The notes: generated from the sequence alone by a model not told the origin. Numbered from the stretch's first letter, positions 45,429-58,149 are shown. The stretch is 64,000 bases of DNA from Hypholoma sublateritium FD-334 SS-4 (GCA_000827495.1 KN817574.1:180052-244051); one strand, 5' to 3'. Program-made: numbers and translations.

Positions 45429-46091
45429 ATGCCTGGCTTTCCCCAAACTCCCGCTACTGAGCATCACCCTGGCGGCGAAGAAGAGATCCAGCGACAGACC
45501 GTCACACAACAAATGCATGTCGATTTGGTCAATCAATACGTCAGAGACCTCGAGGCGGCAAGACAGGAAAAAGAGGCCGAAGTCAAAGCCGTGACCGAGA
45601 GGATGGAGAGGATGGAACGCGAGACTGAGGAGATGGATGAAATTACTCAAAGGAACATGGTGAGGTGCATTTATCATTATGGCTGTAGATTTAGTTTCTC
45701 TAACGATTATCAGGATTACCTTCGCGAGTTCTGGAACGAAGCGCGGCTTGGCAGGAAAGTGGAAGCAGACCGCGCTTTCTTGTTGGATGCGAATCTCACA
45801 AAGAAGACGGAGGAATGTGAGGGCTTAACGGCTAGGATCGCGATGATGAAGAGGGCCTTGGCTTGCGCGAATGTAAGGGTTTGCGTCGGGCCCAGTGCGA
45901 TCCAACGTTGATGAATTGATTTATAGCAGGAAAATGTAAAGCTGCGGCAGAATGAAGCGAAGGTGAAGAAAGAACAGGAAGAGAACAACCGGGATATTGC
46001 GACCTTGAAGAAGAAGTTGTCCCTCCAGAACCTCGTGATCGGTCTGCATGTGCTGGTATTGGGCGTCGTAGTGGCTCGCCGGTCCCTCTGA
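45429..46091 (+). CDS. Coiled-coil protein with C-terminal membrane anchor
   Basis: Three exons with clean joins: MPGFPQTPATEHHPGGEEEI to 'EEMDEITQRNM'; 'DYLREFWNEARLGRKVEADR' to 'MKRALACAN'; and 'ENVKLRQNEAKVKKEQEENN' followed by a hydrophobic segment (NLVIGLHVLVLGVVVA) and RRSL-stop at 46089. Introns are 54 and 57 bp, GT-AG. About 185 residues: a long coiled coil ending in a single tail-anchor-like helix with an Arg-Arg end. Same plan as the 27.4-kb gene. Function unknown; probably anchored in an internal membrane with the coiled coil facing the cytosol. Confidence 0.65.
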
Positions 46092-46824
46092 CTGCTTGCA
46101 TTATGAGGTCAGCTAGACAATAGACGGATGCTCTAGATAGAAAGGAGAATTAGTATATGTTCAATCAAAAGAGAATCGCATGGCCTAGCACTCGGATTCG
46201 AGTTTGAAGGAGGATTGAATGCTAGTACTTACAACATCAGCTTCCTGATGACATATGCATGCTTAATTATAAGACCTAATAAGTATGCATCGATGTCGTT
46301 AAGGTCAGATGTATAGTCGGTAATAGAGACTATACGTCTTCGTGTGGTTCAATACCTTGGAGAACGGCGTCAGTACCAGACGTAGTCACTACTTACTAAT
46401 CGTAGACACGAATCTCGATTTGCGAGCGCTATCATGTTTTGCTATCAAGGCCGAACCAAACATCGGAGCGGCGCAATCCTCATGACCAAACTTCGCGACT
46501 GGCTTTGGACCGACTTTGGACTGGCTGTGATTTCAAAGCTAGTACTTGCTCTTACATTCGCCTGCTCTGCGTGATCTCACAGGGAGCCGTTCATCCTGTC
46601 ACCGCGTCTCCAGCAGGTCATCATTGGCACGTCACCAGTGCCGCTACTCAACTCGCGACTCTCTGCGATTTCGCAACTAGTCTAACGGGCCATTTCCGCG
46701 GCAGCTTAAACTTCGCGTCTCGAGCGTCTGACCTCGGCATACTTCTCACTGGCCGGCCGCATCTCCAGCCTATAGTGTCGATACACTTTTCGCCCCTCGT
46801 CACATTCGCGATTGCGCAGTGTCG
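46092..46824. other. Intergenic, left flank of the CACTA-like element
   Basis: CACTACTTACTAATCG at 46386 begins with CACTA and could be the left terminus, but no matching inverted end was found to the right of 53.5 kb. Confidence 0.3.
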
Positions 46825-49433
46825 ATGGCTCGCTACGTTGGCGACAAGCATCAGGTGCATCTGCCTCCTCCTACGTCTTTTCAGAGGGCAATCCAATACA
46901 CCAGCAACACGTCAATTCACGAAGCCAATGCACGTGCAATTGTGATTGGGACAGACGTATATTATTCGCCAAACAGCTCAAGGACGCCCCCGCTTCCGTC
47001 TAAGTCTCTTCAATACATTCGTGACCCACTGAAAGACAGTGTCGAAGAATTCCATAATCCGCAATGGTGGAGAACAGATACGGGGTATCTGCCTTTTTTA
47101 CCGACATCTCCTAAATTTGGCAGCCCGCCGTTTCATCAATTGTTCAACTACCCATTGGAGATGGGTCCTCGTCGAAAACGGCGGGTACGAATGGATCCGA
47201 ACGATATTCTGAATTGGAGCCGCCTCGAAACCACTCTGGCTCATATATTCAAGTCATTCCAGTCGATGTATTGCATCCCAGATATGTCTCCGATAGTTCG
47301 AACGTCACTCGCATGTCAAGACGCCTTCGAATATCCATCGCAGTTCCTGAGCGCGGAAAAGCGATGTCGTAACTGGTTTGCAGTGTGGATGGCCATGGTC
47401 TCATTGGGCATTTCGGTGGCTCAGGTTTATGACGGGGATCGTGAAGATACATTGGTCCCGAAGTGGTATACAACCTTCGTGCAGCACACGGATGAAGTCG
47501 TTTTGGCGGGGATTCAGCAGCAACTGGGTCAATTTAATCCTTGGTTTCCTCGCGCTGGAGTCTTCATCGATCTATGTAGCTCTCAAGAACAGCCCACTGT
47601 TGATTTTTTTGTCCGTCTTGGCATACCGGTTTGGTACCCTTGGGGCACTGCTCAAGAATCAGAAGCGCGCCGGAACCCTAGTTATTGGGCAAAATACACA
47701 CCTCCGGCTTACCTGCTGCAGCGCGCACACTCGTTTTTAAATGCCGTCCCAGACCTTGCCTCATCCTCTGCCCAAGGTTCGGAGGAGGATAATCGACCAT
47801 GGACAGTCTTCTTCGCAAACCGTGCTAGCCATGCCACGGGGCCTATGCCCGCGAAGAAACCTCCAATGAAGGTTTTCCATTGGGAAAAAGATAATAACGC
47901 CCATTGGCAACGTACAGCCGTCCTCAAACAACTTCGAAGTCAGACACTGGACGAGTATGGCAAAAGGCAAAAAATCTTCAATGAGCGCACTAATGAATGG
48001 GATTGCTGCACTGATATGGGAGAACTCGATGCTGAAGAAAGGCAGGCTTTATGCGATGAAGATAACGAATTCATCCTTGCTACAAGCCAAGGTCCGCCAC
48101 TCTCTATACCTGATATTCCAGCCTCTCTGCCTAAATTGCCTCCCATAACGAGAACCTCCCCTATGCCCTTCAATCATGATGACGCTGTGGCTGCGGTCCA
48201 TTCACCTAGCATTAACGACCGGCCAACTGGCATTCATTCTCAGACAGATCACCCCGGAACCTTCCTAAAGGAATTCACTACCTATTTGCCAGACCAGCAC
48301 TCACCAGCGGATGTCTTACGTTTATTTTTTGGGTTTGTTGCCCCTCCGCCTTCCGTTCGCCTTGATTTGCCCAAGCCTACAGAACAGCAAATCAAGGAAC
48401 TGGCGTTGGGGGTTGGTTGTTCCAATGCGGCTTTGATGCACAACTATGTGGAAACCCCGCCTGGACAATATGCACCGCATTTTTTTTGGGCTATGTCTCA
48501 GTCACCATGGGTTCCACCTTCCAATATCTTATTTGATTTGGCCAGAGGGAATCCGCAGGATATTCAGCATCGCAGGCGGATGAAGTTTTTGCGCCGTCTA
48601 CCGGGAGACGCCTATTTATTTGATTTTGAAAGGGAAGCGACGGTCGAATGGCGTATATGTGTGACAGATATCACCTTGGCTCTATTTGTTGTGCGCCTCG
48701 ATGATGAGTTGTGCGATCATGACATAGCTCGAACTCTCTTGAATCAGGGATCGCCATTTTGGACTGTCTTGGATTCTGCGCCTTTCCCCATCGTGCCATC
48801 TCCTCTAGGCATTTCTCGTCTGCGGCTAAGTAGCTATCAGTTCACTGCAGAAGACTATCATGCTTACTGCCATGACTGTGCGGAGATCCTTCGCAGCCCT
48901 CGTGCTGCTAGACAAGCTCTAATGCGTGGTGGCATTTTGTGGCGGCTAGCCATGGAACATGCAAGCTTTCAGGATGTCCTCGCTGGCCCATTCTTTGCGA
49001 CGACAACTCAGCATCAGTGCAGATCATTCAATGGGGCATCGGACAGGTTTTATATCGACGATGTGCTAACAACTCATGAAATGGAGGTAATATGCGGCGT
49101 GTACTATGTTTATACAGGTAAGACCAATCTAAATCTGTATTTCGTTGACAAGCTCACTCTTTTTTTTCAGGACAGGGTACACAAATAGCAAAAAAATCAT
49201 GGTGGCCTCTCCCCGAACTTTGGGATTCACAAAACCGCCAACCGTTTTGGCAGGAACGCTCAGAATTGTGGTTCAGCAACCGTCTACGAGAACTTGAGAG
49301 CGGGCAGGCTTTGCCATTAACGACCACTCAATGGAGAAGTCGAAGCAAGATGAACGCTGTGGTTTGGCGGGCAACTCTCAACAACACCAACGTTTCGAAA
49401 GCGTTTTTGAAGGATCTTCGGCTGCCTCATTAA
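46825..49433 (+). CDS. Large companion gene of the CACTA-like element
   Basis: A two-exon gene of about 850 residues without stops (49117-49170 intron). It contains 'LGIPVWYPWGTAQESEARRN', 'KKPPMKVFHWEKDNNAHWQR' with a long charged part (YGKRQKIFNERTNEWDCCTD), 'DRFYIDDVLTTHEMEVICGV' and a Trp-rich end (KKSWWPLPELWDSQ). No catalytic motif is recognised. Proteins with this 'WxxFF...R' and 'NEWDCC' wording sit beside Tnp2-type transposases in other Agaricomycete genomes as far as I recall, so it is probably the second gene of the element. ATG at 46825 is preferred; the open frame starts slightly earlier. Confidence 0.6.
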
Positions 49434-49716
49434 AGGTATTGTGATACCAGTGCTGATTCATACTGTACAATAAATGTGATATAAAGTACGCTTATAATTC
49501 ATAATAAGCAATTCGCTTGACTGCTTCTTTGACACTGTAGCTGAGCACTGAGTGGATATATTTGGCACATATGTGCGATTACTTACATTGAGATATCGGA
49601 TGCTTTATCATCTCAACCATCTCCTCCTGCCGGTAAAATATCCGCTGCCTTTTTTTTGTATAACTTCTAATGGGAGGTACAGGTCTGGTGTGTCATCCGA
49701 CACATTGCTTGACTAA
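49434..49716. other. Spacer between the two CACTA-like genes
   Basis: About 280 bp, AT-rich, no frame. It would hold the terminator of the companion gene and the promoter of the transposase. Confidence 0.4.
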
Positions 49717-52700
49717 ATGCCAGCTACACAGGCAAAACTCTGCTTCTGCCATTTGTGCACGGAGTCTGAAGGCGGCGCTCAGGGAAGGCCTATTCCACGC
49801 GGCCAGTTGAACGCCCATCAGAAACGAGCTGAGGCTGATCTTGCAGCTAGAAACGCACACGATAGCAGCCATGAAGTAACAGCAGAGCTCATAGACGACG
49901 TTACTTCAAAAATATTCAGCCTAACCCTCAGTAACAACAACTCAAATCCACCACCAAGTCGCTGTTTCACCTCGCGAAACGAGATTCAAGAAGCCCAACG
50001 CTCCGAAATTGTACTCGACGCTGCTTCAATTCCCCTTGAAGCCATTATAGAAGGTATCGATCGACTTGGATTAGAAAGTTCGCGATCGTCGGGTGGAAAT
50101 CAAAGAAAGGCCTCCGATCGAGAATCGGATACCGTAACAGACCAGGCAGGAGAGGAAGGGTTACTTCAGCCAATTACTTCCAAACGAGATCGGAATGCTT
50201 TGACAATGAAGGCTCTTGCTAGCCTAAAGCACATCGAACAGCACAGTAAACGGTTAATCTCGGACCTAGATACTTCCCTGCCATCGCTCGACCTTATATT
50301 GCGCTCCGAACGGGATTTCCAGGCCTTGAAAACCACATTCTCTGGTCTCAAACGACAAACGGATGCATTGGATGTAAAAAAGGCAGAAATCAAGGAAATT
50401 CTTTCATGCGTAGAGGCTCGCCTGACTGAATGCCATGCTCTGCATCCTCCTGTTCGAACCCCGTTTCAAGTTAACACGGGTAAGCCGTTTCATTGAACTG
50501 TATATATATCCATCCACTTGACTAAGATATTTTGCGCTTTAGATCATTATTACCATACTCCAGTCGATGCTTTTCTGCCGATCGCTCAAGTTACAATGTT
50601 TCTGGCCGTCGCTTGCAGTGCAATGATGGGTATCAGCCGGCGTTTTGGGGATTTCCTAATGAAAATGCTCTCTCTCAATCTTCGTGTCGCATTTGATCAA
50701 ACAAAAATTGGAGACAGTTTAACCTTTCAGCAAGAAGAGGCCCTTGCCGCACTGCCTAGGACAATGGCCACTGCCATGGAACAGTTTGATTTGGACGTCA
50801 AGACCACCGTATACNCTGTCTGTGATTCCTGTCATTGTACTTATGCACCGGTATTCAAACATGGATCGACCATCCCGACATATCCACAAGAATGTACGAA
50901 CGTCCCTTTTCCAGAGGCCGACGTCTGCAGGACCCCGCTGCTGAAAAAAGGAAGGAACATTGGCGGAACTGTCATCCAGGTGCCACAAAAAACCTTCGTC
51001 TATCATCATTTCCATGATTATCTGGCTGGGATGCTTGCCAGGAAAGATATCGAAACTCTTATGGACAATTCATGCGATTCATTGGCCTCATCTATCAGGA
51101 GCAATCAATCCTGCCCTACATACATATCGGACGTCTTCGAGGCCGACTTTCTTCGTACATTTGAAGGACCGCAGCCCGGGAAACTCTTNGTGGATCGACC
51201 CGGTGGAGAAGGTCGCTATGTCTTTGCGCTTTCATTTGACTTTTTCCGCACTGAAGGAATGAAAATTGGGGGCGCATCGACATCTTCCGGCCTAATCAGC
51301 GCTGCTTGCTTGAATCTTCCCCTTAGCGTGCGCTACAATCCGGAGAATATGTACATTGCCGGAATCGTGCCGGGCCCACACGAACCGCGCGACGACGAAC
51401 TGAACCATTACATTCGTCCTGTCATCGACGACTTTTTGGTTTCTTGGGAAAGGAGCGTTCATTACTCGCGTACTGCTTGCCATCCGACAGGACGAGACAC
51501 TCGATCCGCCGTCGCTTTGTGTGTATGTGATATTCCTGGTGGGCGTAAACTCACTCAAACTGCGACTGGATCTTCCAATCACTATTGCTCTGTATGCCAT
51601 TGCTGGGGGATCAGTACCGTTGGAAGGTCCGATTTCGATCATCCTGATTGGAAAAGCAAGGACGCGTTTGACCAGCGTAAAAAGGCTGAAGCATATCACA
51701 ACGCCAAGTCGGTAAAAGAACGAGAAGCACTATTTCTCAAGAATGGTATAAGGTGGTCGGAGCTGTGGCGTCTCCCGTATTGGGACCCGGCTCGCATGTT
51801 AGTCGTCGATTCAATGCACTGTCTTCTTGAGGGCACGGCACATTTCCACTTCCGACACGTGCTGGGGCTTACAGAAACCGCGATCGACCTCAGCACGAAG
51901 GAAAAATTAAAACTCCCTACCTTTGAGTATGATTTCCCTACACCAACCCAAGAGGACGTTGTGCGTTTCAGAATGCGGGATTCCGACCTCAAATGTGTTC
52001 CGCAGATTCACCGGCTGCTCATTGTGCCTATACAATCCGACACTGAAGAGACTGTGCGGCAAGACTTAGCTGCATTAGCAGGTCGACTGACCGCCAAAAA
52101 TTTGCCTGCTCTTGTCTATGTTTCTCAGAGTGTCGATGCCGAGCCTGATATTGGAGATAGATCAGCAGGCGACGCGGTGTTCAAGTGTCATTACAGCCAA
52201 GGTTTGGTTAATTGGGTGAGTGTCGCCTTAGGTTTATACTCGCTCACAGATTTTAAGCTGATTGGCTGATACCGAAGCGCGCGCAATTCAAATATACTAC
52301 ACCTGAAGAGCACGCTACCTCTTACCATACGAAAAAGGTCCTCCAGAGGGTCAGGGACGTAATCCGAGACACTGATACCCCATCTTGGCTGCCATCTGTG
52401 CCATACAATTTTGGTAGCTCATCTGCCGGAAATATCAAGGCTGATGAATGGCGTACTTTGACTACCGTCTACTTTCCTATCAGCCTGGTCAGCATATGGG
52501 GAGAAGGGTCTATCCATGAAACACCTCGGCTTGCTTCTACTCTTCGTGAAGTCCTTGATCACACTATGGCGTTGGTATCTGCAGTATCAATCGCCTGCTT
52601 GCGTGTTATGACCCCAAATCGAGCGCAAGCCTTTCAGAATTACATTCAACAGTGGCTTCGTGATCTTGAACGAATCCATGGAGCCNGCGTGATAGGGAAG

Positions 52701-53540
52701 NGGGTTAATTGTCACCTGGCTATTCACCTGAGCCATTTCATCCACCTCTTCGGTCCTGTCCGCTCATGGTGGACGTTTCCATTTGAGCGCTTAATTGGAC
52801 AGATTCAGCNAATTCCTCACANTCATCTTTTTGGTGGTGAGTTCCCGACTTCTTGATAGCATACATCACTGTAATGCTAAATCATATGCTCTGCGCTAGG
52901 CCAACTGGAGTCTACTATGTTCACAGCGTTTACGCGCGCCACCAGTCTCAGACGATGGATTGCAAGGCCCGACTGTCCTCCATTTATTCGGGAGTGTCAG
53001 ACACTTTTCACCCAAACATTTGGAGGAGCAGTGGCTGACTTCGATTCCCTCAATGATGAAATTGCACAGTCAGCCTTTTCATCGACGCCGCTTGAATTAA
53101 AAACTATTATCTCAGAACCTTCGGTTGCACTTCGTGCACGACATCAACATGATAACGTCGGCTTTTCGAGGGCTAGTACCCACGTGGGGAATAGCTTAAT
53201 CATGCATTATCCCGCAGGCAACTTTGAAACAGATCCGATTCCTGGATCCATTGAATACATCATAGTGAAGAAGAACATGGAAGTTCTATACGCAGTTCGT
53301 ACGCAAACGCCAGCACCTGCTGGTACGGTTGACCCATTTCGCTCCTATCCGCACTTTCCGGCCAAGGTGTATTCGCAAAGCCTTTCATCCGACCTTTCTC
53401 TTGTTCAGCCGACTTGGGTTCTGTCTCACTATGCGCGATGGAAATTAGACGAAGACAGGGTTGTTGTACTAACCCTTTCTCGGGTAAGCCCCTTTCATGC
53501 TAAACTTCGCGGACTAACAGAGCAGGTTACAAAACTCTAG
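49717..53540 (+). mobile_element. CACTA/Tnp2-type transposase gene, one frameshift
   Basis: Exon 1 begins MPATQAKLCFCHLCTESEGG, carries a coiled coil and ends NTG (intron 50480-50542). Exon 2 holds the transposase core: RPVIDDFLVSWERSV, an ALCVCDIPGGRKL block, CSVCHCWGI, 'GIRWSELWRLPYWDPARMLV' and VDSMHCLLEG, typical of the transposase_21/Tnp2 family. Translation then meets TGA at 52267 after 'DFKLIG', while the family sequence continues in another frame ('LIPKRAQFKYTTPEEHATSY', 'TPSWLPSVP', 'GNIKADEWRTL', 'WWTFPFERLIG'). Loss of one 4-bp unit from a CTGGCTGG-type run would explain it. A further intron (about 52838-52900) joins LFGG to QLESTMFTAFTRA. Ns at 50815, 51189 and four positions around 52686-52822. 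Probably inactive as it stands. Confidence 0.8.
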
Positions 53541-54325
53541 GATTAAATTACGCGCAACGGCCAAGTCACAGGGCAGAGGGCACTAGCGCGAGGACTTTCC
53601 GCCAATTTATATCATTGACGGGTATCTACCAGAACGAGGTTGCGTATTCATTGTTTTATTTCAAGTGTATTAGAATCAATCCACCCTAGACGGTCACATA
53701 AATTAGGAGGATGGCACTGTTGACAATGAAGAGGCTGGTATTTAATGACGCTGGGTGCAGTGGAGAAACCGTACTGTACGACCCATGTTTATCTCCAGCA
53801 ATGGTTGGGGCCCTCACGGTAGCGTAGTTTGTGGCGGAAGTCTGATGGACGATATGCTGCACTCACAATAACATCCGCCACCCGCTCAGTTCTACCTTTG
53901 GCAGCACTTGACAGGACCTTTAGGTGGGGTTTATTGTGCTGATTTTGCTCGAGGATAATGGTTTCACATCTAGGANGTAGATAATTACGGCTTTCTGGAA
54001 ATGCAGAATTGTCGGGAGGAAGTTACAACCAGGTTTAGTGCAAGTCAGACGATGGCCGCAAGATCGCAGATTCCACGCAAAATCCACGGTATATTCCCAA
54101 GTACCACTGCTATAGTTGTATTATTCCTTGCAAAAAGGAATGTCAGTAAAAATCCGAGGTGTAAGTAGACTTATGAAGGTTTATGACTGCATAGCAAGAT
54201 AGGAATCATATTGCTATATTACGGATACATTGTTCTACATACAATATTCGCAAACCGTGCACACATTGAAATAAACCGCGAGTCAATGTTTGCGCAAAAT
54301 TCTCGCTTAGAAGGACGATGAGGGG
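53541..54325. other. Right flank of the CACTA-like element
   Basis: No gene; no inverted terminal repeat identified. Confidence 0.35.
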
Positions 54326-54327
54326 CC

Positions 54328-54535
54328 TACTCAACAAAGTTCTTCTCAATGCCATTGCCCTGCACCTTGGGCCCGAGGTCGGCCACGAGCGCGAAGTATG
54401 AGCTGCGGCGGCACTCAAGTAGANGCTGGNGGATGTCTTTCAACTCGCTGCCCTCCTCCGATGTCGAGCTGCTGTTGCCCTTCCCACAGATGAGATGCAA
54501 AATCTTCTTTGTTCCTTTCTATGCCAAATATCAGA
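54328..54535 (-). other. Unrecognised coding-like C-terminal fragment
   Basis: A minus frame reads 'KILHLICGKGNSSSTSEEGS', two N-interrupted codons, then 'RRSSYFALVADLGPKVQGNG' and IEKNFVE with stop at 54328-54333. It looks like the conserved C-terminus of a larger protein, but I cannot name it. Confidence 0.3.
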
Positions 54536-54539
54536 TGGT

Positions 54540-55745
54540 GTGAATTTTAATAGGATGGCACTCACCCTTGCGCTCCTGAAGTCGGGCCGAGCAGGAAGCC
54601 CTTTTTCTCCCTTGCCGATGAATGCGAGTGCCTCGGGGAATCTATAGGCACTGCTTCACAATCTTCTCGATGTGTAATACCGAAATCCTACGCGACGGCC
54701 GTAACGTGTATCTGAGACTTGCGCGCCTTGAGCTTCGATCGATGGTCCCTTCTTGTTTTGCATTTTCCTGGAGAGGTGCTTTCGACATCGTCAATGGCGA
54801 CGGTGCGTGCAACATGGGGCGTGGGCAGACATGCACCGGGTGTTGAGAGATATTTTGAAAGAGTCAGCGATGGCGAGAACGAAGTACACAAAAAATATGA
54901 GCTTAAGAATATCGGTGGATATGACGTACTTTGGACATGGGCGGCATACGGAGACTGCGGCAGGCAGTAACAGGTTTAGTTCGCGGATAACAGCGACAAT
55001 GGGTAGTCCTTGGGCGACGGTGATGATGGGCGGATCGTGGGCAAAGGCAACAGCGAAGATGAGCCGCTGGTGGGCAGACGTGCAAGGCACCGTGGACCTC
55101 GAAAGCCTCTGTGCACAAACTAGGATGGCGGGGAGTGGTGCGCGAGAAATATGGATGAAACACATTGTATGTGGAAGCCCACCGAGCGGACATACCTAGC
55201 CTGCAATGGGCCTTTTGTTGACAGTTCCGCATTGCAGATTCACTCGCTCATGCTTGGGCAATGCACCCGGTTCTGGGTGTGAAACCATGGTGTATTATCC
55301 CCAGCCACTGAGTGAGGAACAGGCGGAATAGTGCTCGAGGATGAAGTGTCGTTTAGGTGGGGACGTTGGGGGGGACGGCGGGCGACGTCTTCGCTCATCT
55401 ACAAAGCAGCGTGCCGCGTGCGGGTCGAGATGGCCGCCGCGGAACGCTTCGACCTCGCACTTGCGACGTGTTTTGGGGATCCCTGCGCGCATGGAGACGT
55501 CAAGATGCACCGATGTTACGACTGGAAGCGGACTCATGTCGATACATGCATTATCTAGTCTGAGTCCATATCCAAGGTAATATGTTGGTCTGGTCTGTGA
55601 ATGAGGGGCCTTCATGCACAAGCTGGTTGTTTGTGGTTTCAACATTAATCCTGCTGCCAGGACTACAGATGATNATTTGTGTGAGGCCAAGAAATTAACT
55701 ATGTACATGTTGTAGCACCAATCCTCCCAATGCTCATGATGTATA
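54540..55745. other. No supported gene
   Basis: Short frames on both strands only. A GC-rich stretch at 55340-55560 is open in three frames, typical of compositional bias rather than coding. Confidence 0.3.
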
Positions 55746-55750
55746 TCTAC

Positions 55751-56641
55751 TCAAGGACATGCGCCAATTGCTGTCAAGATAGCTGCAGTTTGGGTTGCAG
55801 CAGGTGGAAGGCGGCCAGGATAGTATCCTTTGCAATACTGATCCCTGTCGAGGTTAGAGAGCCCAGCAACGTCGCCTGGATGCACAAGCTGAGGCAGGTT
55901 GTGCTTTGGATAGGCATATTAAGTATGTGAATTACAGAGGAATTGAGGTGCCAATACTCACAGGATCTGTCAGTGGGTCTTCACCATTTACAAAAGGGAC
56001 AACTTCAAGTACAACAAGCGGCCCAGTGCCACATCCCCTATTGTATGTCTGGCATATGCAATACGTGAATAGAATGCGGTATCCAGAGTACAAGATACTG
56101 ACAATGGCCGCAATTCTTTGGAGGTGGACTTGGCCCTTTTTCAAGTCTTCTACATCTTTCTTGATGTCATTTACTTCTCGCCCGATGGTCCTGACTTCCT
56201 GTCCGATCGCTTTTACCTCTTGTTTCATTGCCTTAACACTATCTTCAACTGCCTTGAGCTGTTGTGTGATTGGCTGAGTCCTGGCATCTAAACCGCAGGC
56301 AAGGGCAGCTGCAAACCAGGTTGGTTCGCCCCCTATTTGTGTATCAGTTGGTACAATGTGGGATCCAGACATGGAGGGCATACCGTTTCGCATAGCGAGT
56401 AGTTTTTCCNGGTAAAGCGCCCCTTTAACCACGTCCTCGTGGTTGGTTACATGGCCCTGAACTGCTTGGCATCAATAACTAGTGATCATTAGAGATGTGT
56501 CTCTTCCGACGTANGGAATTCATTGTATAGCTGGTGGCTGAATGAGATTGCAGTGGTGATATCTTCAAAAGTTGGGGGATTAGCTGGCATTTTGGGTAGT
56601 TTAACATAGTCTTCCGACGCTCNGCTGATATTAGGGATCAT
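55751..56641 (-). pseudogene. Mug135-like protein with internal stops
   Basis: Minus-strand order: 'MPANPPTFEDITTAISFSHQ' (N-terminal helix), 'VQGHVTNHEDVVKGALY', a Gln/Lys coiled coil (PITQQLKAVEDSVKAMKQEV, repeating), 'SILYSGYRILFTYCICQTYN' and 'EVVPFVNGEDPLTDP'. A GTGAGT intron follows, then 'HNLPQLVHPGDVAGLSNLDR' and YCKGYYPG...ILTAIGACP-stop at 55751. This is the arrangement of the Agaricomycete Mug135-like C-terminal family (named after an S. pombe meiotic gene). Between 'EETHL' and 'VQGH' there are two stops and no usable intron, so the gene is probably broken at about 56470-56490. Confidence 0.65.
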
Positions 56642-56889
56642 GGCGAATTGGATGGAANGATGAATCGATGTGGAGTGAAAAAGTGATTCAACCAAGNTTC
56701 AAATATTCAACANTGAGTCATAAGTATCACATGATGGGGTTAGTCATGATAGCTGCCACCAGCAAAACGTCCCNGGGCCCGGGCCATAGTTAGAGCCTTC
56801 CCAAAGCCTTCCCTTCAAGTGAGGAATTGGCTGGAATTGGTCGATGCAAGGTCGATGAGGTAACAGCCAGATAATGGCGTCTGTAGGGC

Positions 56890-57160
56890 AAGTGCTTACC
56901 CACCAACACGCCCTCCGTGCTCAGGTCCCTACAGTGCACAATCGCGCGCGCTGTGCGCTCGAATGCGCTCTTGCGCCGCCCACGGCGTCTCCGTGTACGG
57001 GTGCAGGAACACTGAGTTGTGTCAACGGCGCGGGCGCACAGGTGGCGGGCGGCGACCCACGGTCGACGAGCCCAGGCACGAGCGTCATGCCACGCATGTC
57101 GAATTCAGCGACCTGCGCGGTACGCAGCGCCCACGGGCTCGATGGCAAGGATGGTGCCAG
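56890..57160 (-). pseudogene. Amidohydrolase (metal-dependent hydrolase) relic
   Basis: Minus frames keep 'DMRGMTLVPGLVD', the strand that precedes the first metal-binding HxH in amidohydrolases, and then, after a frame change, 'FLHPYTETPWAAQERI'. Only about 80 residues of a roughly 430-residue family remain and the HxH is not preserved. Confidence 0.4.
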
Positions 57161-57199
57161 ATCGGGGAGTTTAAACCACAGAGTTAATTATATTTGACC

Positions 57200-58149
57200 A
57201 TCTAGGTAGCCATCAGGCTGCACAGAAGTGATGAAAAGATGAAAGCTTATTGTCCCGAATGCAAATTGTTCTGATCAGTGTAACGTTAGTATGCAGATGC
57301 GGGAATACGTGTACGATGAATGAAGGGGGAGGAACGTAACGGCGAAAGCGACGAAAAGCAGCCCGAAGTAGATCCAGCAACATCCGCCAGACTGAAGTTC
57401 CACTTGAGATCATTTGCGTGATTCCTCGGGTTATATACTAACATATACAGTTTTCTGTAGGGCGATTTCTACTGTCTGACGACTCTCTAGGTAAGCTGGN
57501 ATTCCAAAAAATTNGTGTCAGACGGCCAGAAATATTTAGTTATATGGCAGACAGCAACGTACAGCAGACACATGATTTATGGCCAGCTCCATATCTTGTT
57601 TTCCTACTTATCTTGTTTTTCTACTACACCCGTGCCGATCTAGGGCTGGCTCAGGGTTGAATAGCGGCGCCTTCCAGCTCAGTAATGACAGCCGGCGCTG
57701 AAACGGTCCGTGGTCTCCGTGACTTCCCCGTCGCGCGTTCCTTCGACTTCCTCCATGTCCATGGCAGCTCATGATTTCTTGGCGCTGATTCAGGGCTTGC
57801 TCTACTGCTCCTGCGTGTAGAAGCGCTCGGGGGCGAGGCAGCATGTACGCGTCCGGAAGGGCTCAAAAGCTGAAATGCAATCATTGCTTTTCAACTACAC
57901 TAAGAAACGGGCTTCTACTACGAAAGAATGAGCGCCATCAGATATCCAGAGCGCAGACGGCACCTGATGGGTGCATAGAGGCTGCCTCTCCGTCTCCACA
58001 AAATATTTACATGTGGAATGCCAAGTAAAGCCTCTCTACCTCTCTATCCACTGCAGAGTTTCATATACCATTTACCGGAAAAACTGTACACGCGTTACGA
58101 CCCAGTAGATTTCGAGAGGATAGCAACACGTACCTCGTCTCTTTTTCAC
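57200..58149. other. No supported gene
   Basis: Short frames only, with two Ns near 57500. Left flank of R1 copy 3. Confidence 0.3.

Noticed and set aside
46386..46400. CACTACTTACTA as the left terminus of the CACTA-like element
   Set aside because: No matching inverted end or target duplication could be found to the right of 53.5 kb.
55331..55580. GC-rich region open in three plus frames
   Set aside because: Simultaneous openness in three frames indicates lack of stop codons through composition, not a gene.
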